Shown one piece after another: positions 1 to 7,380 of a stretch of DNA of 64,000 bases (position 1 is its first letter; each line of letters starts with the position of its first letter). The position numbers and the translations under genes were made by a program. Below the pieces are notes generated by a model. It was not told the DNA's origin. It ran no database searches and saw only the letters and a program-made list of their open reading frames with translations. Location: contig NZ_JAIELN010000005.1 of the NCBI RefSeq assembly GCF_019753045.1, positions 294,946 through 358,945 of the forward strand, written 5' to 3'. The stretch comes from Hyphomicrobium sp. (GTDB taxonomy: Bacteria > Pseudomonadota > Alphaproteobacteria > Rhizobiales > Hyphomicrobiaceae).

Positions 1-291
1 TCGGCGCACGGACCCATTCTGCCGATCAAGTCACAGCTTCTGGCGGTAACGCCCATCAGCCCTTTTCGGCCGAGGCGCTGGCGCGGCGCCCTCGTCCCCA
101 ACCGGGTGCACATTACAATCACCGTTCTCGAGGAGGAGAAGCGGCCGGTCAGCGCCGTGGCCGATCACTTCGAGACCCGCCACGTGGTGAAAGTCGAAAT
201 CGAGCAGGCCCGCGCCATCGAGCTTTTCATGATGTTCGACCGCGAACATGGGCTCGAGGAGCGCATCCTGACCGAGCAGTTCAGGTTTTAG
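1..291 (+). CDS. nadK: NAD kinase, C-terminal part (cut by window start)
   Basis: The frame is open from base 1 and ends at TAG 289-291. The first residues read SAHGPILP and then [18 protein letters not shown], followed by [11 protein letters not shown] and a tail [10 protein letters not shown]. This is the usual C-terminal beta-sandwich end of alphaproteobacterial ATP-NAD kinases (PpnK/NadK), which phosphorylate NAD to NADP in the cytoplasm. Only about 96 residues are in the window, so the catalytic GGDG and NE motifs lie upstream and cannot be checked. An internal GTG at 106 is not the real start, because coding similarity continues upstream of it. Confidence 0.85.
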   Translation, partial: SAHGPILPIKSQLLAVTPISPFRPRRWRGALVPNRVHITITVLEEEKRPVSAVADHFETRHVVKVEIEQARAIELFMMFDREHGLEERILTEQFRF

Positions 292-301
292 TTTTTTGCT
301 T

Positions 302-389
302 GCGCCAGGCTCTCGCGTTCCGCGAGCCGGCCGCCGGGCAATTTTTAGTGGCGCCAGGCGACTCGCGTTCCGCGAGCCGGCCGCCGGGC
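302..389. repeat. Two-copy direct repeat, each with a small hairpin
   Basis: Bases 302-339 and 351-389 are near-identical copies (about 38 bp) differing by one or two bases in the middle. Each starts GCGCCAGGC and ends CGGCCGCCGGGC. Inside each copy CTCGCG-TTC-CGCGAG forms a short stem-loop. The copies sit directly after the nadK stop codon, so they may act as a termination or mRNA 3' end structure. I saw no third copy in the window. The rest of 291-570 holds nothing recognisable. Confidence 0.6.
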
Positions 390-570
390 GCAGACCGGCC
401 CCAAAAACCGACTGGCCCTCCTACAGGTGCCTCGGAGCACCGGCGGAGGGCCATGATTTGGTCAAGTGCTGCATCCCGTTCTTCGGGCATGGCGGTGCTG
501 ATCCCGCCGCCACGAATCAGGATCGCTAACGCGTATTTCCCAACGGTCGCACGTTGTGGTTAACAGGTTG

Positions 571-1158
571 TTAACCCGCTTCCGACGTCGGCCAGTGGCG
601 GACAAGCGCGTCGATGTTCGGGCGTTCGCGCTCTTCAGGCTTCTCCATCGGCGTGCCGATGTAGATGAAGCCAGCGATCTTCTCGTTTTCGGCAAGGCCC
701 AGCGCCTCGCGCACGGTCGGGCTATAGGCAATCCACTCGCTGATCCAAGACGTGCCGAAACCGAGCGCATTCGCCACGAGACAGAGGTTGAAGCAGAGCG
801 CGCCGACGGACAGGACCTGCTCCCATTCCGGTGCGCCGGGCTTCGGCTTCACGGCTGACACGACGGCGACGACGACGGGCGAGCGAAGGAACCGACCGCG
901 CTCGGTTTCGAGGCGGATCGGCGACGGCGCCTGACGATCTTCTTTCTCACAGGCTTTGGCGAAGATTTCGCCGGCTGCCTTGCGGGCGTCGCCTTCGAAA
1001 ACAATAAAGCGCCAGGGCGAGAGCTTCTTGTGGTCGGGAACGCGCGCGCCGGTCGTGAGGATTTTCTGCAGTTCCTCGGCGTTCGGTCCCGGTGCGGCGA
1101 GCCTATCCGGCTTCACTGACCGTCTTGCCGCAAGAAATTCAAAAATAGCGGGATTCAT
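571..1158 (-). CDS. Nitroreductase family protein (YdjA-like)
   Basis: 195 residues, the normal size for a short FMN-dependent nitroreductase-fold protein. It begins NPAIFEFLAARRSVKP, the RRS motif that contacts FMN phosphate. It continues with GARVPDHKKLSPWRFIVFEG, typical of the YdjA/YfkO-like group, and has the central GALCFNLCLVANALGFGTSWIS helix region and a GFIYIGTP strand near the end. Such enzymes use NAD(P)H to reduce nitro groups, quinones or similar acceptors; the physiological substrate is not predictable here. It is transcribed away from the VWA gene at 1273, so 1159-1272 is a divergent promoter region. Confidence 0.85.
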   Translation of the reverse strand: MNPAIFEFLAARRSVKPDRLAAPGPNAEELQKILTTGARVPDHKKLSPWRFIVFEGDARKAAGEIFAKACEKEDRQAPSPIRLETERGRFLRSPVVVAVVSAVKPKPGAPEWEQVLSVGALCFNLCLVANALGFGTSWISEWIAYSPTVREALGLAENEKIAGFIYIGTPMEKPEERERPNIDALVRHWPTSEAG

Positions 1159-1272
1159 GTCATGTTCCGTACTTATTCGTGTCCGTCTCGCTATACGAGG
1201 CTCCGGCCTGTTACAAGCGGCCCATTACAGTCAGAATCGACACAATGAGCGAAAAATGGGCGTGGAGATAAA

Positions 1273-3204
1273 ATGCGCCGGGTTTTTTTGAAATTTGTCG
1301 CGGCTGCCGTGGCGGCGGTTCCTTTGATCGCGTCCGGATCAGCGTTCAGCAGCGACGCGCCGACAGCGATGGTCGTGCTCGATGGGTCGGGATCGATGTG
1401 GGCGCGGCTGCCGCCCGATAACCGCGCCAAGATCGATATCGTGCGCGAGAAACTCGGCAGCCTGCTCGCCGTGCCGAATTCGACGCGGCTGGGCCTCGTT
1501 TCATTTGGGCACCGCCGCCGCGGCGACTGCAACGACGTGGAATTGATCGCCGGACCCGACAGTCCTCGCCAAGCCGTTCTCGATCCAATCGCCAAGCTCA
1601 ATCCGCGGGGCCCCGGTCCACTCACCTCCGCACTCACGGTTGCCATGACCGCAATCGGACAATCGCGTCCGGCGCAGATCGTCTTCATCGGAGATGGTGC
1701 GGACAATTGCCGGCAAGATGCGTGCGCCGTCGCCGCCGGGTTTGCAAAGACGTCGCCGGGTGTCGCCGTTCAAGTCATAGGCATCGGCATTCCCGCCCAC
1801 GAACGGCCGCGCATGGCGTGCATCGCCGAGGCAACGGGCGGCCGTTACTACGACATCGTGGATTCAAACGGTCTCACCGCGGCGATCGACGAGGCGACGC
1901 GGCTCGCCATTTTAACGCCGGGCGCGCCGATTGCGGGCGCTCCCAATCCCGGCGACGGCAAACCGATGGCCCCGCCGCCGCCCGAGGGCGCATCGCTCCG
2001 CGCTTCCGCTGCACTTGCCGACGGTGGCGCGCTTCTCACAGTTCCGGTCAAATGGCGCATTTATAAGGGTGGCGAGAAGACACCACTGGTCCAATCGGAA
2101 GGTCAGGACATCACCGCCAAGCTCGCGGCCGGCAACTACGAGGTCGAGGCCGAACTCGGCTCGCTCATGGCGCGTCAGGATCTCACGATCGCCGATGGAG
2201 ACAAGCAAAGCATCATCGTGCCGTTCAACGCCGCGCATCTCGTCGCGCGCGTGACTTCGAGCAAAGGCGGCAATCCATCTCCCAACGCCGTTTTGACCGT
2301 CTCCATCGGCGACAAGCCGGTCGCGATCGCGAGCAATGGCGCGCTCGATCTCTATCTCCAGCCCGACACCTACACGCTGACGGTTGTCGACGGCGCGGCG
2401 CGCTCGTCGCAATCCCTTCAACTCGCTGCCGGAGACGCCAAGCCGCTCGACATCTCGCTCGGAACAGGACGTCTCGATCTCACCGCGGCCGCGGCGGACG
2501 GCGCCAGCATTCCGGACGTTCTGTTCGCTGTTTCCGCAGACGATCCCGAAAGCCCGGACGGCCGCCGCGAGGTCGCGCGCTCGCGTAGTCCGAACGCGAG
2601 TTTCACCCTTCCCGAGGGCACCTACTATGTCAGCGCGCGCTCGAAGAGCGGCGACGTTCGCAAGCGCATCGCCGTCGGCGCCGGGCAAACGGTGAGCGAA
2701 ACGCTGGAACTCGCCCTCACGCCCCTCAAGATCTCGGCTCTCGTCGCAGGCGCGCCCGCAAAGGCCGATCAGAACATTTTCTACCGTGTCGACCGCATCG
2801 ACGGCGATCGCACAGGTATCGCACGCGCGATGGGGCCGGATCTCTCGCTCGACCTGTCGCCGGGACGTTACCGGATCACCGCGTCACTCGTCGTCTCACA
2901 CATCTCGGCGACGAAAGAAGTTGTCATAGAGGCTCGGAAGCCCGCGAACGCAATCATCGACATCGCAGCCGGAGAGGTGAACTTCGCTCCGCCCGCGGGC
3001 GAGGCGCTGCCTGCCGGCGACGTCTATTGGGAAGTCGCCGACGAGAGCGGTATGCCGACATGGCGTGCCACCGGCACGGAGGCGACAGCGCTTTTGGCTC
3101 CCGGCCGTTACACGGTGCGCTTCGATGCGCGCGGCAAGCACGGGCAGGCTTCATTCGAAGTACGCGCCGGTGAAAGCCAGAAGATCGAGATCGGACCAGG
3201 ATGA
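1273..3204 (+). CDS. Exported VWA-domain protein with beta-sandwich repeats
   Basis: 643 residues. The N-terminus (about residues 1-27) is a signal peptide. A von Willebrand factor A domain follows, with a complete-looking MIDAS metal site: DGSGS at residues 37-41, a Thr in GPLTSAL and Asp in FIGDGADNC. After about residue 215 there is a Pro-rich linker and then several repeated beta-rich units, each with a pattern like LxPGxYxVxA, resembling carboxypeptidase-regulatory or SpaA-like folds. GGAG at 1264-1267 precedes the ATG. It overlaps the next gene by 4 bp (ATGA), so the two are translationally coupled. VWA domains bind protein ligands through metal; the partner here is unknown, and the gene at 3201 is the obvious candidate. 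Confidence 0.75.
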   Translation: MRRVFLKFVAAAVAAVPLIASGSAFSSDAPTAMVVLDGSGSMWARLPPDNRAKIDIVREKLGSLLAVPNSTRLGLVSFGHRRRGDCNDVELIAGPDSPRQAVLDPIAKLNPRGPGPLTSALTVAMTAIGQSRPAQIVFIGDGADNCRQDACAVAAGFAKTSPGVAVQVIGIGIPAHERPRMACIAEATGGRYYDIVDSNGLTAAIDEATRLAILTPGAPIAGAPNPGDGKPMAPPPPEGASLRASAALADGGALLTVPVKWRIYKGGEKTPLVQSEGQDITAKLAAGNYEVEAELGSLMARQDLTIADGDKQSIIVPFNAAHLVARVTSSKGGNPSPNAVLTVSIGDKPVAIASNGALDLYLQPDTYTLTVVDGAARSSQSLQLAAGDAKPLDISLGTGRLDLTAAAADGASIPDVLFAVSADDPESPDGRREVARSRSPNASFTLPEGTYYVSARSKSGDVRKRIAVGAGQTVSETLELALTPLKISALVAGAPAKADQNIFYRVDRIDGDRTGIARAMGPDLSLDLSPGRYRITASLVVSHISATKEVVIEARKPANAIIDIAAGEVNFAPPAGEALPAGDVYWEVADESGMPTWRATGTEATALLAPGRYTVRFDARGKHGQASFEVRAGESQKIEIGPG

Positions 3205-4286
3205 CCGAAGCGTCAGTGACATCATGCGGATCGCGAGTTGGGCAGCAACAACGGCGCGGATTTATCGGCGGCGCTGCGGCTCTGCTCCTCGTCGTGCTTC
3301 TGTCGATCTTCGGCGCGACGCCTTCGTTCGCGGAAGAGCCGATCCCTGACGGGCCGCCGACCGGTCCGTGGGGTCCATCGATCGAGAAGCGCAAGAACAC
3401 CACCACCGTCGAGCGCGGCAAGGCCGCGAAAGGTCCGGGCGTCAAGCTCGTCGCGTTACTGACGGGCGACGGCCAGCAGATCGATCAAGGACTGGTGTGG
3501 CGGGTTTTTCAATCGGCGGGTCAGTCGGGGAAATCGAAGCTGCTCATGGAGTCACATGAGGCTAGTCCGTTCCTCAGGCTCAATCCCGGCGAATACACCG
3601 TCAACGCCGCTTTCGGACGGGCCAATCTGACCCGCAAGATCGTCGTCAAGGCAGCCGACGGTCCGCCGTTCGAAGCGTTCGTACTGAACGCGGGCGGCTT
3701 TCGGCTTTCGGCACTGATCGGCGGGAAGCCAGCTCCGGCCGGTTTGGTCACCTATTCCATTTTTGCCGACGATCGCGACCAATTCGAAAGCCATTCGGCC
3801 GTAATCACGGGTGCGAAGCCGAACCTTATCATCCGGCTCAATTCCGGCATCTACCGTGTCGTTTCGCTTTATGGCGATGCCAACGCAAAAATCGAAACGG
3901 ATATCACCGTCGAGGCGGGCAAGCTGACGGAGACGACTGTCACACATTCAGGCGGCAAGGCGACGTTCAAGCTCGTCACGCGGTCCGGCGGCGAAGCGAT
4001 GCCCGACACGCGCTGGACGATACAGACCGAGGACGGCGAAACGATCAAGGAGAGCGTCGGCGCGCTGCCGACGCATGTGTTGGCGCCCGGGAAATATGAA
4101 GTGACGGCCTCTTCCGGGGGACATATTTTCCAGAAGGCCTTCCAGATCAAAGACGGCGACATCGTCAGCGTCGAGGTCATGATGTCGGTGTCGCATGACC
4201 AGCGTGGCCAGCCGTCTTCCACTGGCGCAACGACGATCATACCGACCGAGCAAGGTGGCACGACGCTCGATTTCAAAAATCAGTGA
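3201..4286 (+). CDS. Exported protein with repeated beta-sandwich units, partner of the VWA protein
   Basis: 361 residues. A basic N-terminus is followed by a hydrophobic segment at about residues 22-44 (GGAAALLLVVLLSIFGATPSF), which reads as a signal peptide or signal anchor. The rest is made of three or four beta-rich units with the recurring phrase LNPGEYTVNA / LNSGIYRVVS / LAPGKYEVTA, the same pattern as the C-terminal half of the upstream VWA protein. The start overlaps that gene's stop, so the pair is an operon. The end overlaps the convergent gene at 4273 by 14 bp. I do not recognise a named family. A cell-envelope structural or ligand role is inferred from the export signal and repeats. 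Confidence 0.7.
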   Translation: MTEASVTSCGSRVGQQQRRGFIGGAAALLLVVLLSIFGATPSFAEEPIPDGPPTGPWGPSIEKRKNTTTVERGKAAKGPGVKLVALLTGDGQQIDQGLVWRVFQSAGQSGKSKLLMESHEASPFLRLNPGEYTVNAAFGRANLTRKIVVKAADGPPFEAFVLNAGGFRLSALIGGKPAPAGLVTYSIFADDRDQFESHSAVITGAKPNLIIRLNSGIYRVVSLYGDANAKIETDITVEAGKLTETTVTHSGGKATFKLVTRSGGEAMPDTRWTIQTEDGETIKESVGALPTHVLAPGKYEVTASSGGHIFQKAFQIKDGDIVSVEVMMSVSHDQRGQPSSTGATTIIPTEQGGTTLDFKNQ

Positions 4287-4875
4287 GAACCCAATCCGTC
4301 GGGCAGCCGTTTTCCCGCATCCGCTTTTCGATGCGCGCGTGATGTTCCGCCTCGCCCGCTTGAAGATATGCCGTGCGCGCCATTTGCCACTGTTCGCAAG
4401 CCGTGGTCAGGTCGCCTGCGCTATGTGCTGCCTCTCCCAGCGCTAAGCGAGCTGCAGCGTGTGCGCCAGGCGGCCCATGGAGCGCGCCATATCCGGCCGC
4501 CGACCGCAACGCGGCCATGCGCGCCTCGACGTTACCCCGTCGCGCGTGAGCCGCCGCCAATTCGTAGTAGAGGCCGGAAAGCGCGGTCTTTTCGTCGCGA
4601 GCGAGGGCCGTCTCTATTTTCTCGAGAATTGTTTCAACGCTTTCGACAGGGGCAGGCTGCGGCGGTGTTTGAGGCTTCGGCTCGAGGGACAACGCGTGCA
4701 GCGGTTCAGCTTGCGGCTGCTCATTCGACGGTTCTCGAGGCAGCGCGGCTGACGATTGCGCGCCCGGCCGTCGCCGCCGCGACAACAGCAAGAAAATGAG
4801 GGTGAAAAGGACCGCGATCGGGATCAGAAAAACGGCGGCGCTCAACAGTGTTTCAAGCGTTGCCTTGTCGCCCAT
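4273..4875 (-). CDS. Membrane-anchored protein with helical (TPR-like) C-terminus
   Basis: 200 residues. One strong transmembrane segment lies at about residues 10-31 (LLSAAVFLIPIAVLFTLIFLLL) followed by RRRR, so the body is probably cytoplasmic. A Pro/Glu-rich linker (about 35-80) leads to a helical region where runs such as LYYELAAAHARRGNVEARMAAL and AARLALGEAAHSAGDLTTACEQW look like TPR repeats. It is convergent with the VWA-partner gene and overlaps its last 14 bp. No enzymatic motif is visible. Function unknown; a scaffold role for the neighbouring envelope proteins is only a guess. Confidence 0.6.
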   Translation of the reverse strand: MGDKATLETLLSAAVFLIPIAVLFTLIFLLLSRRRRPGAQSSAALPREPSNEQPQAEPLHALSLEPKPQTPPQPAPVESVETILEKIETALARDEKTALSGLYYELAAAHARRGNVEARMAALRSAAGYGALHGPPGAHAAARLALGEAAHSAGDLTTACEQWQMARTAYLQAGEAEHHARIEKRMRENGCPTDWVLTDF

Positions 4876-4933
4876 GACTAACCTCGTGGTTCACGAGCTC
4901 GCGTGCATTTTTCCGGCAATGGCCAGATTTCTA

Positions 4934-5971
4934 TCAGCGGAATGGCGCCGCGTACATCAGGCCGCCTTTGCTCCACAAATTGTTGAGGCCACGATCGAGC
5001 TTCAACGAAGACCCCTGCCCGAGCGTGCGCTCGAAGATCTCGCCATAATTGCCAACCTGCTTGACGACTTGATAGGCCCAATCACGCGCCAACCCGAGGG
5101 GCGCACCGAGATCGGCATCGAGACCGAGAAAGCGGCGCACCTCGTGAGAGGGAGACGACTTCATCGTATCGACGTTGGAACTCGATATGTTCAGTTCTTC
5201 TGCGGCGACGAGCGCCATGAACGTCCAGCGGACGACTGCGAACCAGCCGTCGTCGCCCACGCGCACGGCAGGCCCGTAAGGCTCCTTCGTGATCATTTCC
5301 GGAAGCAGCATCTGATCCGAACCGCTCGACATGCGGCTCTTTTCGTATGCAAGAAGGGATACCTCGCCTGTCAGGACCGTGCAGCCGCCATTCGTATAGG
5401 TCTTGACCAAATCATCCCACCGGTCGGACGTGATGCGCTGATAGCGCATCTTTCGCGATCCGAAGAAATCGGCGATCGCCGTTTCGTCGCTCGAACCCGC
5501 CAGGACACAGACCGAGGCGCCGGAAAGCTCGAGGACGCTTGCGATCGAATGGTTTCGCGGAATGATGAAGCCCTGGCCATCGTAGTAGAGCGGGCTCGTA
5601 AAACGCGCTCCGAGTTCCGTATCCCGGGTGAGCGTCCAGGTCGTGGCGCCGAGCAGCACGTCGATTTCGTTGTCTTGGAGGGACTTGAAGCGATCGCCGG
5701 GGTTGAGACTGAGATATTTGACCGCGTCCCGGTTCCCGAGCACAGCCGCCGCCAGCGCGGAACAGAATTCGACGTCGAGCCCGCTCCAGGTGCCGCGGGT
5801 GCTGACTTCGCTGAAGCCCGGCTCACGGTCGGCAACGCCACAAACGACCTTGCCCCTGGCACGAATAGCATCGACAGTGCTGGCCGTCGCGCTCCAAGCC
5901 TCGGAGGACAGTCCAACGCCCATGACAACGAGCGAAACCGCTGCCGTCCAGAGCCTCGACACGCTTCTCAT
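4934..5971 (-). CDS. Amino-acid ABC transporter substrate-binding protein (AapJ-like)
   Basis: 345 residues from the ATG at 5971, preceded by GGAAAAG; a longer reading from 6079 exists but would put 36 charged residues before the signal peptide. The signal peptide is MRSVSRLWTAAVSLVVMGVG followed by an Ala-rich cleavage site. The mature part begins with a family-3 solute-binding pattern (VVCGVADREPGFSE, WSGLDVEFCSALAAAV, DVLLGATTWTLTRD), matching AapJ/BztA-type general L-amino-acid receptors. No permease or ATPase gene is adjacent, so it is an orphan receptor that must share a transporter encoded elsewhere or serve in sensing. Confidence 0.82.
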   Translation of the reverse strand: MRSVSRLWTAAVSLVVMGVGLSSEAWSATASTVDAIRARGKVVCGVADREPGFSEVSTRGTWSGLDVEFCSALAAAVLGNRDAVKYLSLNPGDRFKSLQDNEIDVLLGATTWTLTRDTELGARFTSPLYYDGQGFIIPRNHSIASVLELSGASVCVLAGSSDETAIADFFGSRKMRYQRITSDRWDDLVKTYTNGGCTVLTGEVSLLAYEKSRMSSGSDQMLLPEMITKEPYGPAVRVGDDGWFAVVRWTFMALVAAEELNISSSNVDTMKSSPSHEVRRFLGLDADLGAPLGLARDWAYQVVKQVGNYGEIFERTLGQGSSLKLDRGLNNLWSKGGLMYAAPFR

Positions 5972-6097
5972 CTGCACTTTTCCGGCCAATGCTTCACTGA
6001 AGTCTCTTCGTTTTCCCTCAAACAGACGAAAGCAACGGCCTCGGGCGCGCCCGCCCATGTGTAGCTCGCCCCGCCACACATCCCGCGCCTGCGCCTA

Positions 6098-6117
6098 ATG
6101 GTCAAGGCCTTGACCAT
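6098..6117. promoter_or_regulatory. 20-bp perfect palindrome between divergent genes (possible operator)
   Basis: ATGGTCAAGG is followed directly by its own reverse complement, giving a perfect 20-bp dyad. It lies between the divergently transcribed binding-protein gene (start 5971) and cystathionine beta-lyase gene (start 6166), where an operator for a dimeric regulator would be expected. No regulator gene is adjacent, so the protein is unknown. Confidence 0.45.
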
Positions 6118-6165
6118 GAACGAAACTTGCGCCACGAGGACGCGAACCGCCCGGAGAAGTTGAAA

Positions 6166-7353
6166 ATGGCGAAAAAAGACGACAGTTCCGAGCGCGGCGA
6201 ACAGCCTGAAACCGAGGTCGTGCACCTCGGGCGCAAGCCGTTCGAGCAGCACGGATTTGTCAACACGCCGGTATATCGGGGGTCGACGGTACTCTATCCG
6301 ACGCTCGATGCCATCAAGCAGCGGACGCAGCCCTTCACGTACGGACGGCGGGCGACGCCGACGACGAAAGCGCTCGAAGACGCGATAACGCATCTCGAAG
6401 GCGGCGCGGCGACAGTGCTGACGGCGTCGGGCCTCGCCGCGATTTCGACCGCGGTTCTGGCATTCGCCGAGAGCGGCGACCACATCCTGATGCCCGACAA
6501 CGTCTATCAGCCGGGCCGCGCGTTTGCGGACAAGATGCTGAAGAAGCTCGGCGTCGAGACGACGTATTACGATCCGCTCATCGGTCACGACATCGCCGGG
6601 CTTTTCCGTCCCAACACGAAGCTCGTGCTGGTCGAAGCGCCGGGCTCGCAGACGTTCGAGATGCCGGACATTCCGGCAATTGCCGCCGCGGCCCGCGTCA
6701 AGAACATCTGGGTTCTCGCGGACAACACCTGGGCGACGCCGTTCTTTTGCAAACCGCTATCGCTCGGCGCCGACGTATCGCTCGAAGCCGCGACGAAATA
6801 CATCGTCGGTCATGCCGACGCGATGATGGGCACGGTCACCGCCAACGCGCGCGCCGCGAAGTATCTCGACAACGCCAAGGAAACGCTCGGCACGTGTCCC
6901 GGCTCGGAGGAGACGTATCTCGCTCTCCGAGGCCTCAGAACTCTGGCTGTCCGTCTCGAGCGGCATCAACGATCAGGCATCGCGGTCGCGGAGTGGTTGG
7001 CTGCCCGTCCCGAGGTTGACCGGGTTCTGCATCCTGCCCTTCCAGGCGATGCCGGTCATGAGATCTGGAAACGTGATTTCAGCGGCGCGAGCGGTCTCTT
7101 CGCGGTCGTCCTGAAACCCGCGCCTGAGAAAGCGCTCGCTGCATTTCTCGACGGGCTCAAGCTGTTCGGCATGGGCTATTCGTGGGGCGGCTACGAAAGC
7201 CTCGTCATCCCGTTCGATCCGACTTCATACCGGACGGCGACGCGCTGGCGCGGACCGGGGCCGGCGCTTCGGTTCCACATTGGTCTCGAGGCCGTCGAAG
7301 ATCTGATCCACGATCTCAGCGAAGGGTTCGCCCGCCTCGAGAGCGCGCGGTAG
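6166..7353 (+). CDS. metC: Cystathionine beta-lyase (PLP enzyme)
   Basis: 395 residues. I chose the ATG at 6166 because GGAGAAG sits six bases upstream; an in-frame TTG at 6127 is less likely. The protein has the Cys/Met-metabolism PLP-enzyme pattern: YGRRATPTTKALEDAI near the N-terminus, TASGLAAIS, the LADNTWATPFF Asp that holds the pyridine nitrogen, and SLEAATKYIVGHADAMMG carrying the Schiff-base Lys. The C-terminal GMGYSWGGYESL resembles MetC more than cystathionine gamma-synthase. It would split cystathionine to homocysteine, pyruvate and ammonia in the cytosol. Related lyases differ mainly in substrate, so the exact reaction is a family-level call. Confidence 0.87.
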   Translation: MAKKDDSSERGEQPETEVVHLGRKPFEQHGFVNTPVYRGSTVLYPTLDAIKQRTQPFTYGRRATPTTKALEDAITHLEGGAATVLTASGLAAISTAVLAFAESGDHILMPDNVYQPGRAFADKMLKKLGVETTYYDPLIGHDIAGLFRPNTKLVLVEAPGSQTFEMPDIPAIAAAARVKNIWVLADNTWATPFFCKPLSLGADVSLEAATKYIVGHADAMMGTVTANARAAKYLDNAKETLGTCPGSEETYLALRGLRTLAVRLERHQRSGIAVAEWLAARPEVDRVLHPALPGDAGHEIWKRDFSGASGLFAVVLKPAPEKALAAFLDGLKLFGMGYSWGGYESLVIPFDPTSYRTATRWRGPGPALRFHIGLEAVEDLIHDLSEGFARLESAR

Positions 7354-7380
7354 CCCCAACGGCTACACTTAAAATTCAAC

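Noticed and set aside
4796..6064. 422-codon plus-strand ORF opposite the binding protein gene
   Set aside because: Antisense shadow; the minus strand encodes a recognisable solute-binding protein.
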